Below are positions 33,906 through 43,200 of a DNA stretch of 64,000 nt, one piece after another. This DNA is from Nostoc sp. UHCC 0926 (GTDB lineage: Bacteria > Cyanobacteriota > Cyanobacteriia > Cyanobacteriales > Nostocaceae). Position 1 is the first letter of the stretch. Every line of letters begins with the position of its first letter. The position numbers and the translations under genes are program-made. Under the pieces are notes generated by a model. That model was not told the DNA's origin, searched no databases, and saw only the letters and a list, made by a program, of their open reading frames with translations. The stretch lies in the NCBI RefSeq assembly GCF_028623165.1, contig NZ_CP117771.1, forward strand, positions 1 through 64,000. The letters are read 5' to 3'.

Positions 33906-34581
33906 GGGCATTATTGGTTACAAAATTGTCACAACTTCATCTCTGCCAACACACACCAGTAGTGGACTAGAGTACCTTTATGCCGGAAATGGCATCTTTG
34001 CTAGAGCCATTCGTCCTGGCATAGAGGTATTAATGCCTATTTGCTTGTGTTCCCAAACTATCAAAGGGCTACCTCACCTAACACCTTATCTCAAAGTCAC
34101 TCCCTTAATTCCCAAACCGCTACTACTGGAAATGTGGCGGTCGAGTTATCAAGCTGGCAATCAATTTCATGAAATTCTCTTTCATCTCCACTCTACTGAT
34201 GCAGGCTGGGATTTACAAGTCCCAGAACAAATTCAAACTCCAACTAGCTGCCAGCCAACTCATTCTGGCAGTGACTCTTCCCACCAGAAAGCGGCTGTAG
34301 ACATCCATTCCCACGGTTCCTTACCTGCCTTTTTCTCTACCACCGATAATGCTGACGAATCTGGCTTTCGCATTTATGGGGTACTAGGTAGAGTTAATAC
34401 CCTGAAACCAGAGATTAAATTACGGGTTGGACTGTTTCGCCATTGTTGGGATGTACCTGCTAGAGCAGTGTTTGACATTGACCGAGACTTTTTTATGGTT
34501 GATGTCTCACTTTTATCTGGCTGCAAATTTTACAGTACCGATGTACCGCCCATTAACGTGATCGAAAAGCTATGGAGGTGA
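33889..34581 (+). CDS. JAMM/Mov34-type peptidase, PRTRC protein A
   Basis: A 230-residue protein. The zinc metallopeptidase motif is complete: Glu95 (NQFHEILFHL) and HSHGSLPAFFSTTD (140-153), that is His-x-His, seven residues, Ser, two residues, Asp. This is the JAMM motif of deubiquitinase-like and isopeptidase enzymes. The start at 33889 (MNPLLEGIIGYKIV) overlaps the end of the E2-like gene. In this setting it could cleave ubiquitin-like conjugates or process the extended protein C. The C-terminus is a conserved-looking strand pair. Confidence 0.85.
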   Translation: MNPLLEGIIGYKIVTTSSLPTHTSSGLEYLYAGNGIFARAIRPGIEVLMPICLCSQTIKGLPHLTPYLKVTPLIPKPLLLEMWRSSYQAGNQFHEILFHLHSTDAGWDLQVPEQIQTPTSCQPTHSGSDSSHQKAAVDIHSHGSLPAFFSTTDNADESGFRIYGVLGRVNTLKPEIKLRVGLFRHCWDVPARAVFDIDRDFFMVDVSLLSGCKFYSTDVPPINVIEKLWR

Positions 34582-34596
34582 ATTTCAATTTAGCAA

Positions 34597-35481
34597 ATGC
34601 CTGTCCCCTCACCGATACCTATATCAACTTTAACCAACTGTACTATGGAGCTAAATCTTGATTTGGCAAATGCTTCTCCTGTCGTGACTGTCAACTACTC
34701 GAAGATAGAACTGTGGCTAGTTGGGTGCGGCGGTACTGGTTCTTGGTTGGCTCCTTCTTTGGTTCGGTTAGGCAGAGTTCTTTCTCAGCAAGGTAAACAG
34801 GTGAAACTCTACTTTGTTGACCCGGATCATGTTGAGTCAGCTAACGTTTTACGCCAGTGCTTCTGTGATGCAGAAATCGGACTCAACAAAGCCAAAACCC
34901 TGGCGCTGCGCTACTCCCTGGCTTGGAAGATGGAAGTTACAGCGATCGCTCAACCTTTCCAACCCAAATGGATTGTTCCCAGTTACAATACTCTGATTGT
35001 TGTCACTGCTTGCGTAGATAATGCCAAAGCCAGAGAGTCAATTACCCAAGTACTTCAGCACAATACTCATCGCCCTGCGCCTCACATTTGGCATTTGGAT
35101 TGCGGTAACTCCAAGCGTAGTGGTCAGGTACTATTAGGTTCCCATCTGTCTATTAACCCCAATGACTATGATTTCGAGGCTTTGGGCTGCTTTCGCTTAC
35201 CTGCACCAACTGTACAGCAACCCGATCTACTGGTTTCACAACCAGAAGAGTTAGCAGACAACAACTTGTCCTGTGAACAAATGGCGTTGCTTAATAGCCA
35301 GTCCTTGAGCATTAACCAGCGAGTTGCTGCGGAAGCATTTGATTATTTGTTGCAACTGACGACGGGGAAACTACGACGGTTTGCTACTTATTTCGACTTA
35401 GAGAGTGGTAGCGGAAAATCCCTGTATACAACGCAAGCCAGTATTATGCAGGCGATTCTCCTGGGTCGCTCTTGCGCGTAG
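34597..35481 (+). CDS. ThiF/E1-like PRTRC adenylating enzyme
   Basis: A 294-residue Rossmann-type E1/ThiF protein. The nucleotide site is LVGCGGTGSW (41-50), with VDPDHVESANVLRQ (74-87) and a Lys in GLNKAKTL (95-102). VTACVDNAKARES carries the Asp that binds Mg-ATP (141). A conserved Cys226 in LSCEQMALLNSQSL is the candidate thioester residue. No CxxC zinc pair is seen. It would activate the C-terminus of the ubiquitin-like protein. The start is 34597; ATG 34645 is an alternative. The operon ends here, followed by dispersed repeats and an insertion sequence. Confidence 0.85.
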   Translation: MPVPSPIPISTLTNCTMELNLDLANASPVVTVNYSKIELWLVGCGGTGSWLAPSLVRLGRVLSQQGKQVKLYFVDPDHVESANVLRQCFCDAEIGLNKAKTLALRYSLAWKMEVTAIAQPFQPKWIVPSYNTLIVVTACVDNAKARESITQVLQHNTHRPAPHIWHLDCGNSKRSGQVLLGSHLSINPNDYDFEALGCFRLPAPTVQQPDLLVSQPEELADNNLSCEQMALLNSQSLSINQRVAAEAFDYLLQLTTGKLRRFATYFDLESGSGKSLYTTQASIMQAILLGRSCA

Positions 35482-35570
35482 GCGTAGCCAGCACTTCTCT
35501 ACGAGACGCTGCGCGTAGCTTGCTTCCCGTAGGGTACGACAAAGCTCAGGCATCATGTAAAAATAAGTTG
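35482..35570. repeat. Dispersed GC-rich repeat after the ThiF gene
   Basis: GTAGGCGTAGCC, GACGCTGCGCGTAGC and CTTCCCGTAGGG are the usual repeat words of Nostocales and recur near 56940 and 63280. Confidence 0.5.
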
Positions 35571-35601
35571 TACAAAATTTATTTGGAATAGCTTGCTAAA
35601 T

Positions 35602-36790
35602 TAGAACTTACGCATTGACAGAAAATTAGTTATGTGTATTCAACCCCACCTTTTGTTTAAGGTGTTCTAGGATGAAGTCACGAGCGACCTGAAGAGATAA
35701 ATTTCTTTGGAGTTCATACCAGTTTTCAATTAACTCTTCAGAGCGCATTAATTCCAATTGGGTAAAAGCCCGAATTGAACTAAAAAAATGAGTTTTAATT
35801 GCTTCGGTTGTTCTTACCATAAATCGGTCAATGCCACAGACTTGCTTGATAGCTCTGTGGTAGCATTCAATCCCCCAATGGATTGAATGTAATTCTTGAA
35901 ATTCTGCTCTATCAATTGAAGAGAGTGCATCTTTTTCAGGGCTGTACATAATGTAATATCTGTAAGTTTCGTTTTTGAAACTTTTGCGGAATACCTTCAC
36001 CCAACCAAAATTTTTCAGATACACTATTAAACCAGATTCGGGAATTTCTAGGTTTTGGACTTGGGTATAATTCTTACCATCAACTGCACATGAGCGATTT
36101 TTAGCTACACCAGTTAAAAACCCTAATTGCTTGTTTTTCAGTAACTTCAGGTTTTCTTGGCTGGAATACCAAGCGTCAGTGGTCATTGTTTTAGGCTTTA
36201 AACCCCAGTCTAAAACCTCGATAATCATTTCTCGTAAATAATCATTTTTAGTCTTCTTATCCTGTTTGTTATAAATGCGATAATTGACAGGCACAGATTT
36301 ACCTAACAAGTCCGTGTAATACAAGGTAATTAACTGAATTCCCTTAACAGCACGATGATGTCTTCCTGAATAGTAATAACCGATTAATTCTGTTATTTTT
36401 GGGTCACTATGAGGCTTATCAATTACCGTATCATCTCCGCTTAAAGTACCTCCAACTAGATTGATATTGGGCTTGATTTCTTCAAATAAGTCCTTAGGTT
36501 CGTACCGTTCACGTAGCAAAAATCTATTGACGCTATCATGAGATAAATTTTCCATTATCTCTGCCAGACGTGTGCAACCTGGATACTTTGATTCTGCCAG
36601 TAGAAACAGAGTATAAGTGTTCAAGTCACATTTAGCGGTTGATGGTTTAGTAATTGCTCTGATTGTCCGAACCCTAAACACAGCCAAATAAATTATCTGT
36701 TTTTAACGCCTCTGGTAACTAGCGATCGCTGTTTTGTTTCTGCATTCTCCTTATGCACTTTTTGTCTTGCTTGTCAATGCGTAAGTTCTA
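35602..36790 (-). mobile_element. Insertion sequence, IS4/IS701-like, with 19-bp perfect inverted repeats
   Basis: The left end TAGAACTTACGCATTGACA (35602-35620) is the exact reverse complement of the right end (36772-36790). The element is 1189 bp and holds one leftward transposase gene. Flanks are TAAAT before and TAAATC after, with no clear target duplication beyond TA. It separates the PRTRC cassette from the two-component genes. Confidence 0.85.
35626..36687 (-). CDS. DDE transposase of the IS4/IS701-like element
   Basis: A 353-residue protein. The catalytic residues are seen as D in GGTLSGDDTVIDKP, D in KTMTTDAWYSSQEN and E in IHWGIECYHRAIKQ (Y-x2-R-x3-E-like signature with GIDRFMVR after it). 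The frame is intact. The N-terminus is open without ATG; TTG at 36687 or GTG at 36681 is the likely start. It moves the surrounding element by cut-and-paste. Confidence 0.9.
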   Translation of the reverse strand: MAVFRVRTIRAITKPSTAKCDLNTYTLFLLAESKYPGCTRLAEIMENLSHDSVNRFLLRERYEPKDLFEEIKPNINLVGGTLSGDDTVIDKPHSDPKITELIGYYYSGRHHRAVKGIQLITLYYTDLLGKSVPVNYRIYNKQDKKTKNDYLREMIIEVLDWGLKPKTMTTDAWYSSQENLKLLKNKQLGFLTGVAKNRSCAVDGKNYTQVQNLEIPESGLIVYLKNFGWVKVFRKSFKNETYRYYIMYSPEKDALSSIDRAEFQELHSIHWGIECYHRAIKQVCGIDRFMVRTTEAIKTHFFSSIRAFTQLELMRSEELIENWYELQRNLSLQVARDFILEHLKQKVGLNTHN

Positions 36791-36887
36791 TAAATCTAGC
36801 TTTCACACAAAAATTGTTCAGGTTATTTTTACACAAATCCTCAGTGACCGTCGTAGACATCGCTCCCCTCTCAAGTTAACAACCAAG

Positions 36888-36913
36888 CACTGTACAGTTG
36901 CTTCTGTACAGTG
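36888..36913. repeat. Perfect 10-bp inverted repeat after the response regulator gene
   Basis: CACTGTACAG-TTGCTT-CTGTACAGTG lies 3 bases after the stop at 36917 on the leftward transcript. It can form a hairpin but has no T-run, so it may protect or attenuate rather than terminate. Confidence 0.55.
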
Positions 36914-36916
36914 ACT

Positions 36917-37639
36917 TCAATTGAGCAAACCAGCCCGCAACGCTAATACAGCCGCTTGAGTGCGATCGCTTGCACAAAGCTTGTTCAAAACCCCACGCAC
37001 ATATACTTTTACGCTTCCCAAGCTGAGATAGAGTTTCTGAGCAATCTCGTTATTGCTATAGCCTTGGACAATTAACTCCAAGACTTCCAGTTCCCGATTT
37101 GTCAATGGATCTGCTTGTAGAATGCTTGCTTGCTCTGGATCAATTGCAGAGATTGTTACCGTTTGAGTAGCATTCGGTTTCACCGCCGCTGCCGCTCTTT
37201 GACGAGTATGCTTGAGAACGATACGAGCGATCGCTGGATCAATCCATGACTGACCTTCATGGGTGATATGCAGCGCTTCCAACAACAACTCGAACTTAAT
37301 TGTTTTCACACAATAAGAGTCTGCCCCAGCTGCAAACGCTGCCAGTACCATCTGCTCTTTGGCAAACGAAGTAAGCATCAAAAATTTAGTCTGTGCTGCT
37401 GTTTCCGACACTAAAGATTCCCGAAACTGCTGCACCAGCCATATTCCGTCTCTATCCGGCAAGCCAATATCAACGATCGCTATGTCTGGTTTTGTACTTT
37501 GGAGCAGTTTCAACCCATTGGAGGCTGTAGCTTCATCACCCACGACTTGAATACCTTCTTGCTCGTTGAGAGAACTACGCATCCCAATCCGCGTTAAGCT
37601 ATGGTCTTCAATAATTGCTACTCGAATATCTACCATCAT
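36917..37639 (-). CDS. NarL/LuxR-family response regulator
   Basis: A 240-residue protein. The receiver domain spans 1-125 with the acidic pocket IEDH, phospho-acceptor Asp in AIVDIGLPDRDG and Lys in SYCVKTIK. The LuxR-type HTH lies at about 175-235 (LTNRELEVLELIVQGYSNNE, then LSLGSVKVYVRGVLNKLCAS). It likely acts as a DNA-binding output for a histidine kinase; the kinase at 38391 is divergent and close but has its own receiver. No ribosome site is strong. Confidence 0.92.
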   Translation of the reverse strand: MMVDIRVAIIEDHSLTRIGMRSSLNEQEGIQVVGDEATASNGLKLLQSTKPDIAIVDIGLPDRDGIWLVQQFRESLVSETAAQTKFLMLTSFAKEQMVLAAFAAGADSYCVKTIKFELLLEALHITHEGQSWIDPAIARIVLKHTRQRAAAAVKPNATQTVTISAIDPEQASILQADPLTNRELEVLELIVQGYSNNEIAQKLYLSLGSVKVYVRGVLNKLCASDRTQAAVLALRAGLLN

Positions 37640-38390
37640 TTACCTCAGCAGCTTGGTAACTATACTTTTTTAACTGTCGAATATGGTTTCAAGGAAAGGA
37701 TTACTCCATTGGACGAAAAATTTTAGCTATTCAGCCAAAATGTAGCTATTGAGATGCAAAGCGGCATTTCAATGTTATTAAACCTCATCCAGGTTGAAAC
37801 CAGTAGTTTTTACAGTATTGGTTGAAAAGTTCATATATCAAGGGCTACATATCTCAACTGGCTGTTGAAAAAGCTCCAGTGTTCAAAATGGACATCGTTT
37901 AATCTGAAAATTCTCTGAAAAAATCTTCCTAAAGTATAAAAAAATATAAAAGCACTGAAGTTAAACTGAAACCAATACAGTTTATTCTGACTTGTATCCA
38001 CATCACACTTACAGGAGGATGTAGCTTATTTCTAAGCGAGAACCTTGGCTCTTACACATAACATAGCCAGATTAACAATTCGTAATTACGAATTAGTGAT
38101 TACGTTATGGATAGAAAATTAGACCCCAACCATAAGGTTGTGATCTGTAAAAATGGAAGACTAAAAGCAGTTTATTAATTACAAATTACGTACCTTCTTT
38201 CTCACTGGAGGCGAGTATTACGAATTAGTAATTATGTTGAATAATGCCTTGAGTTTTAGAAAATTTTGATGAATGTTAATCGCCGCGTAGTGGTTAGCAT
38301 GGCGCTTGAAATTACACTTTTCCCAACGAAATTTAGCTTAACTACTCTATTTCTCTACTCGGAAGGGATTAGGTTTATCAAAGGCGTTTT
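37640..38390. other. Long AT-rich intergenic region between divergent two-component genes
   Basis: The 751 bases contain no credible gene. ATTACGAATTAGTGATTACG (38085) recurs with two changes at 38217 (ATTACGAATTAGTAATTATG), 132 bp apart, beside self-complementary CGTAATTACGAATT words. These may be regulator sites or dispersed repeats. GGAGG-like words (38012, 38208) are not followed by long frames. Confidence 0.45.
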
Positions 38391-39533
38391 ATGAAGAACA
38401 CTTTATCTTGGAATATAACTTCAGAACAAAGAAACCAAAGAATTCTGCTGGTGGATGACTCAGCTGACAGCCTCCGCTTGCTGCAAGTCACTTTGAAGCT
38501 GAAGGGATACAACGTCACCATCGCCGACAGTGGTGCTGAAGCATTAGTACAAATTGCCGAATCTCCTCCCGATTTGGTACTCTTAGATGTAGTAATGCCG
38601 GATATGGATGGCTATGAAGTTACCCGGCAAATTAAGCACAACTCAAACTTACCTTTTATCCCAATTTTGCTGGTGACAGGTTCTGAAAAATCAAGTGTCG
38701 TCAAAGGTTTAGATGCAGGTGCAGATGAATTTATTCGCAAGCCTGTAGATAAGAAGGAATTACTGGCCAGAGTGCGGGCTTTGTTGAGACTGAAACACAG
38801 TATGGATGAACAACTATTCCTCAGTCAGCGACGGGAAGATTTTGTGACCCGTCTCACTCACGACCTGCGAACTCCGTTGATAGCTGCTGACCAATTCCTA
38901 AAGTTGCTGCAAAGAGGTGTTTTTGGCAATACCTTATCAGCAATGTGTGAATCTTTAGAACAAATGGCTCAGAGTAACCAAACTTTGTTGTCAATGGTCG
39001 ATACCTTATTAGAAGTTTACCAGTATGAAGCTGGAGGCAAAACTTTGGATTTCTTTGTGGTTGACCTGTGGGAATTATGTCAGCAAGTAGTGCAAGAACT
39101 AATGCCTTTGGCTAATGTTAAAGATTTAACTCTCAAAGCTGTCTTGACAGAGGGTACTGAAGCTTCTTTACTTAGGGTTAGAGGCGATCGCCTGGAACTA
39201 CGCCGACTTATCACTAACTTAGTTGGTAATGCCATTCGCTTCAGCGATGCTGGGTCAGTAGAAGTTCGCCTCAATTCCACTGTTCAAGGGGTAACGATTG
39301 AAGTAGAGGATACAGGTATTGGCATGAATCCAGAAGAACAATTACTCTTATTTGATCGCTTTCGACAGGGCAAGCATCAACGCCGGGGGAACGGTTTAGG
39401 ATTATATTTGTCCCGTCAAATTGTTGAAGCCCATCAGGGGAACATCTCTGTTTCATCGACTGTAGGCAAAGGCAGCATTTTCACAGTTTATTTACCTGTG
39501 CAAACAGCTTATTCAAAAATGTTATCAGCATAA
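38391..39533 (+). CDS. Hybrid response regulator-histidine kinase
   Basis: A 380-residue protein. The receiver domain spans 15-135 (VDDS, phospho-acceptor Asp66 in LLDVVMPDMDGYE, Lys117 in IRKPVD). The HisKA box is FVTRLTHDLRTPL with His157. The HATPase is near 260-375 (NLVGNAIRFSDAG N-box, VEDTGIGM G1, GNGLGLYLS G2). There is no membrane segment, so it is soluble. A receiver followed by a kinase is a common cyanobacterial layout for relay proteins. It may feed the divergent response regulator at 37639. Confidence 0.93.
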   Translation: MKNTLSWNITSEQRNQRILLVDDSADSLRLLQVTLKLKGYNVTIADSGAEALVQIAESPPDLVLLDVVMPDMDGYEVTRQIKHNSNLPFIPILLVTGSEKSSVVKGLDAGADEFIRKPVDKKELLARVRALLRLKHSMDEQLFLSQRREDFVTRLTHDLRTPLIAADQFLKLLQRGVFGNTLSAMCESLEQMAQSNQTLLSMVDTLLEVYQYEAGGKTLDFFVVDLWELCQQVVQELMPLANVKDLTLKAVLTEGTEASLLRVRGDRLELRRLITNLVGNAIRFSDAGSVEVRLNSTVQGVTIEVEDTGIGMNPEEQLLLFDRFRQGKHQRRGNGLGLYLSRQIVEAHQGNISVSSTVGKGSIFTVYLPVQTAYSKMLSA

Positions 39534-39662
39534 AAAATTTGGAAAATCGAGCTTAATAATTTGTACCTAAATAACCTACCTACTTTATCAAAAAAACTGA
39601 TAATAAAGGTTTTCAGTTATTCAAAAAGGTAACTTATTAATGCGTGCCTCTTAAGGGAAGTT

Positions 39663-39989
39663 TTACCAAGATTCATCTGGTTCAGGTGGACGCCAACCAC
39701 GAGTAGTTGAACTTTCATCACCTAGTCTATCAATTGCGCCAGGATCGCTATTGAGGAATTCATCTAAATCTTCATATCCACTTGGATAATAAAAACCTGA
39801 TGTAGGTTTGATAGGATTTTCCTTAATTATTATGCTTTCACCAGGTTTGAGATGAGCATATTCGGGGTAATGCTCATCTTGCGATATATCATCAGAAGGA
39901 GTGATCAACTCATCTCCTGGTGAATCTGGGTCATCGTCATAAAGCATTACTAATAAACCGTCTTCTAGCCGTTGAATTCTTTTATTCAT
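39663..39989 (-). CDS. Unknown acidic protein, about 108 residues
   Basis: The start is placed at MNKRIQRLEDGLLVMLYDDD; an ATG at 40010 adds 7 residues. The protein is rich in Asp, Glu, Pro and Tyr (YAHLKPGESIIIKENPIKPT, YPSGYEDLDEFLNSDPGAID). No domain is recognised. It lies alone between the kinase and the large RNA polymerase-like gene, on the opposite strand to both. Confidence 0.5.
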   Translation of the reverse strand: MNKRIQRLEDGLLVMLYDDDPDSPGDELITPSDDISQDEHYPEYAHLKPGESIIIKENPIKPTSGFYYPSGYEDLDEFLNSDPGAIDRLGDESSTTRGWRPPEPDESW

Positions 39990-40241
39990 AAAATTTAATG
40001 GGAGCTTCAAAATTGTGTAGCTTGAGTAACACAGTGGAAAAATGATAATACGATTAAAAGCGCTGTTCAGCTATTTAACTTTCTTGGAAGTCTGCTAGCA
40101 GAGCTAATACCGTATAAAATACCGTCTGCCATGAAATCAGTAAATTATCCACTTGGATGATTTTATCGAGTGTAATTTCGTGCCAAGGTGAATATTGGAG
40201 TCTCATGCTTGCTAGATAAGCTATCTAATAGATGATTGGTA

Positions 40242-43200
40242 ATGGATTTAACCACTAGAGTCTTAGAAGGTTCTGGTTTGAGCATACCTATCTTTGATGG
40301 GTCGTATAACAATGGTAAGGGTAGATATTTATCTGAACCAGAAATCATTAAAAATTCTCTGCTCGAACAGATGTTTGAAGCAGAAGATTTACAATCTCTA
40401 CTACTGGTTAAAATTGACAGTAAAAATCCAGATGCCAACCATTTAAGACAAAGAACCTTTCAGGATGGAATCCGACGCAAGTTAGCTTTCAGTTCTGGTA
40501 ATAGTTATTACTTTGCTGATGGTTCACTGCATAAAAAAATTAGACGCTTATTCGCTACAGAGCCCGATACTGCCTGTCGCTATGGTTCTTTACTAGTTAG
40601 CAATTGCTACAAAGGCTCAGAAACTTTTACAGGGCTGCGAGTGAAAATAGTGGACTTTGAAGATCCACAGTATGCTGATTATAAAACAGGAGACTGTCAC
40701 GGCAAGATTTCGCCCCAACTTGCCAAACAATTGGGAGGAGAAGGCAATTGTCCATTCCAATTTCGGTTTGCCTGGAGGAGTAATTGGGCTGAATCAGATA
40801 ATTCTCAGTGCCCAAAAACCAGTTTCTTATCCAAAGGTACTTTCCTACCCGATGCCAATTTGACTGATGCTAAAGGCTACGACATTATTATGGATCGTTC
40901 CTCAATTAAAGGCATTAAAAAGTCAGAACTCAAAAACTTAATTACCTGTGGTGACTATGAGTTTCCCCAAGCGGTAATCGGTAATCGAGGTAACGCCAAA
41001 GCTACCAGCTACGATAATAGTTGGCAGTTTACCATTTGGTACTCAGAAGAAGCAATCAAACAAGATTTGAGCAAACCCACCGAAGAAAAAGCTAGAGGAC
41101 TTGCCGAGTTACAGCGCAATCCCTTGGTGTTAGCAAAATATATCATCCAACAATATGACAAACAACAGCGATCGCAGCAAGAGCAGTCAGAAGAAGCTTT
41201 TAACGAAATTGAGGGTAATGCTAACAATCAAGCACAGGAATCTCGCTGGATTTCCCTACTCCGCAGCGATAAATATGGTCAATTGATTGAAACCCCCAAA
41301 TTCCGCAAGTTTGCCACCGATTACATAGCCAATCAATGGCGTGACTTAGCGATTAAGGGAGGATACAACCATAATTCGGGTATGGCAATGCCGTGCGATC
41401 GCCTAACTCGTGGCACAATCTGTGTACCCCATCTACCGGAAGGAGATGTCATTCTCACCCGTTACCCCATTGTCAACTCAGACAACATCCGCCTCTACCA
41501 AAACATCCACGATCCAGAATTAAAGAAAACTCGCAATCTAGTTTGGATTCACCCCAAGGATGCCGAGGAATACCACCAAGCCGATTTTGACGGCGACCAA
41601 TTAATGGTCAGTTCTGCCAGTAAACTGCCTAATATTGCTCAAGAAACTCTCCGCGCAGGTGAACCAGGAAGATTTGAGCCAGTTAAACAACGCCCTAAGC
41701 TGGCGTATACGGAAATCACAGATGAAGAAGGCAACTTAAAATACAAAAATTTAGCAGAAATTGCTGCTGCCAGCAGTCAAAATAAAGTAGGGTTGGTAGC
41801 AACAAATATTGGGCGTGTACAGTCATCAATGCCCCAAGATGGTGAGAATCTGGAGCGATTTGGCAGACGACAAAGGAAGCTACTAAACCGTCTATTTCAG
41901 GCACTTCAGGTTGAGGTAGATTCGCCCAAAAGTGCAGAAAGATTGGAAGATATCAAAGAAATAGGTGGGGAAAATTTGCTCGCCAATGCCAAAAAATGGT
42001 CAGAGTCTCACCCCAGTTACTTCTTTGACTTTAAGAAAGATGAACGGCTTTATCGCTCCTTTGCCATGCCTGCGGATGCTCCTGGCTCAATTAACATCAT
42101 CGCCAGAGAAGTAGTCAATCCTGTGTGGGAACCAACACGCATTCGCAGCAGAGATAGGCATGAGTTTCGCTACTTGTTTCCCAAAGAGACGCTATCTGTA
42201 GATGCGTTGGAATGGGCAGAAGAATTGAAAACAAGGTTTCAGCAAGCTAGAGACGAAATTAAGGAACGGGTGGGAGATGACAGGGAAGCCTTTAATGAGG
42301 AACTAGGAAAGCTCTACGAAAGCTATCGGGCGGAAATTGATGAATTATTCACTTCCCCAGAGGAACGATTTGTAAATCCTGCGGACAAGCTCCGCCAATG
42401 CGTAGCGTCTCGCAGAGAAGGTGCGGCGGCATTGTGGCACACACAACACACCCGTCCAGAATTAGATCGGCATCGCAAAGACTGTTTAAAGCTGGCAGAA
42501 CAGATGGAAATTACGTTTTCCTTTGAGCATGATTATGAACTGCCAAGCGTTGCATTACCACAGGATATTTATGTTTTGAGCGTTCCTTTCGGTGCAGGTG
42601 CTATTAAATGGAAAGAATCTTTAGAACAAAAGGGAATTAAATTTGATGCCACTATTCATCCTCAATTACCTCTGATTGAATTTGCTTTGAAAGACTTATC
42701 TCCCAAAGTAGTTGATAAATTAGCAGCTAAATTTGGCGAAAATATTAACGATTTAGATGAACTTAATATTCCAAAGGATTTGAGAATTATTCCTCCAGCA
42801 GATCATAGTTGGGCAACATCACGTCAGGATTCAGGTGTTGGTGCTTTGGCATATAACCTGTTTACAGAGGAAGTATGTCAACAGCTTCAGGATTTTCAGT
42901 TTGATGAAATTAAAGTGTTGGGTATCAAATACAATGACTTCGCCAATGAAAACTTTGCTAGTAAGCAATGGAAAAAGCGCAGCGTTACTCTGGAAGTAGG
43001 AGTTTTTGAGTTACCTGAATCTCATCCAGAGTTTTATCGTTACAACGGTACACCGATATTACAGATTGATGGTAAGAATTTAGGCACTTTTGCTCCTGAT
43101 AGTCCGAAACTGCCGATTGGTGCTACATTTGCAGCTACTTTGCAACCAGATGGCTCTAGTATTATCCTCAAGGTTAATCCTGAGTCAATCAGTCTGCCAG

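Noticed and set aside
38270..38320. Possible tRNA-like segment (CGCCGCGTAGTGGTTAGCATGGCGC)
   Set aside because: It cannot be folded into a cloverleaf with an acceptor stem and T-arm.
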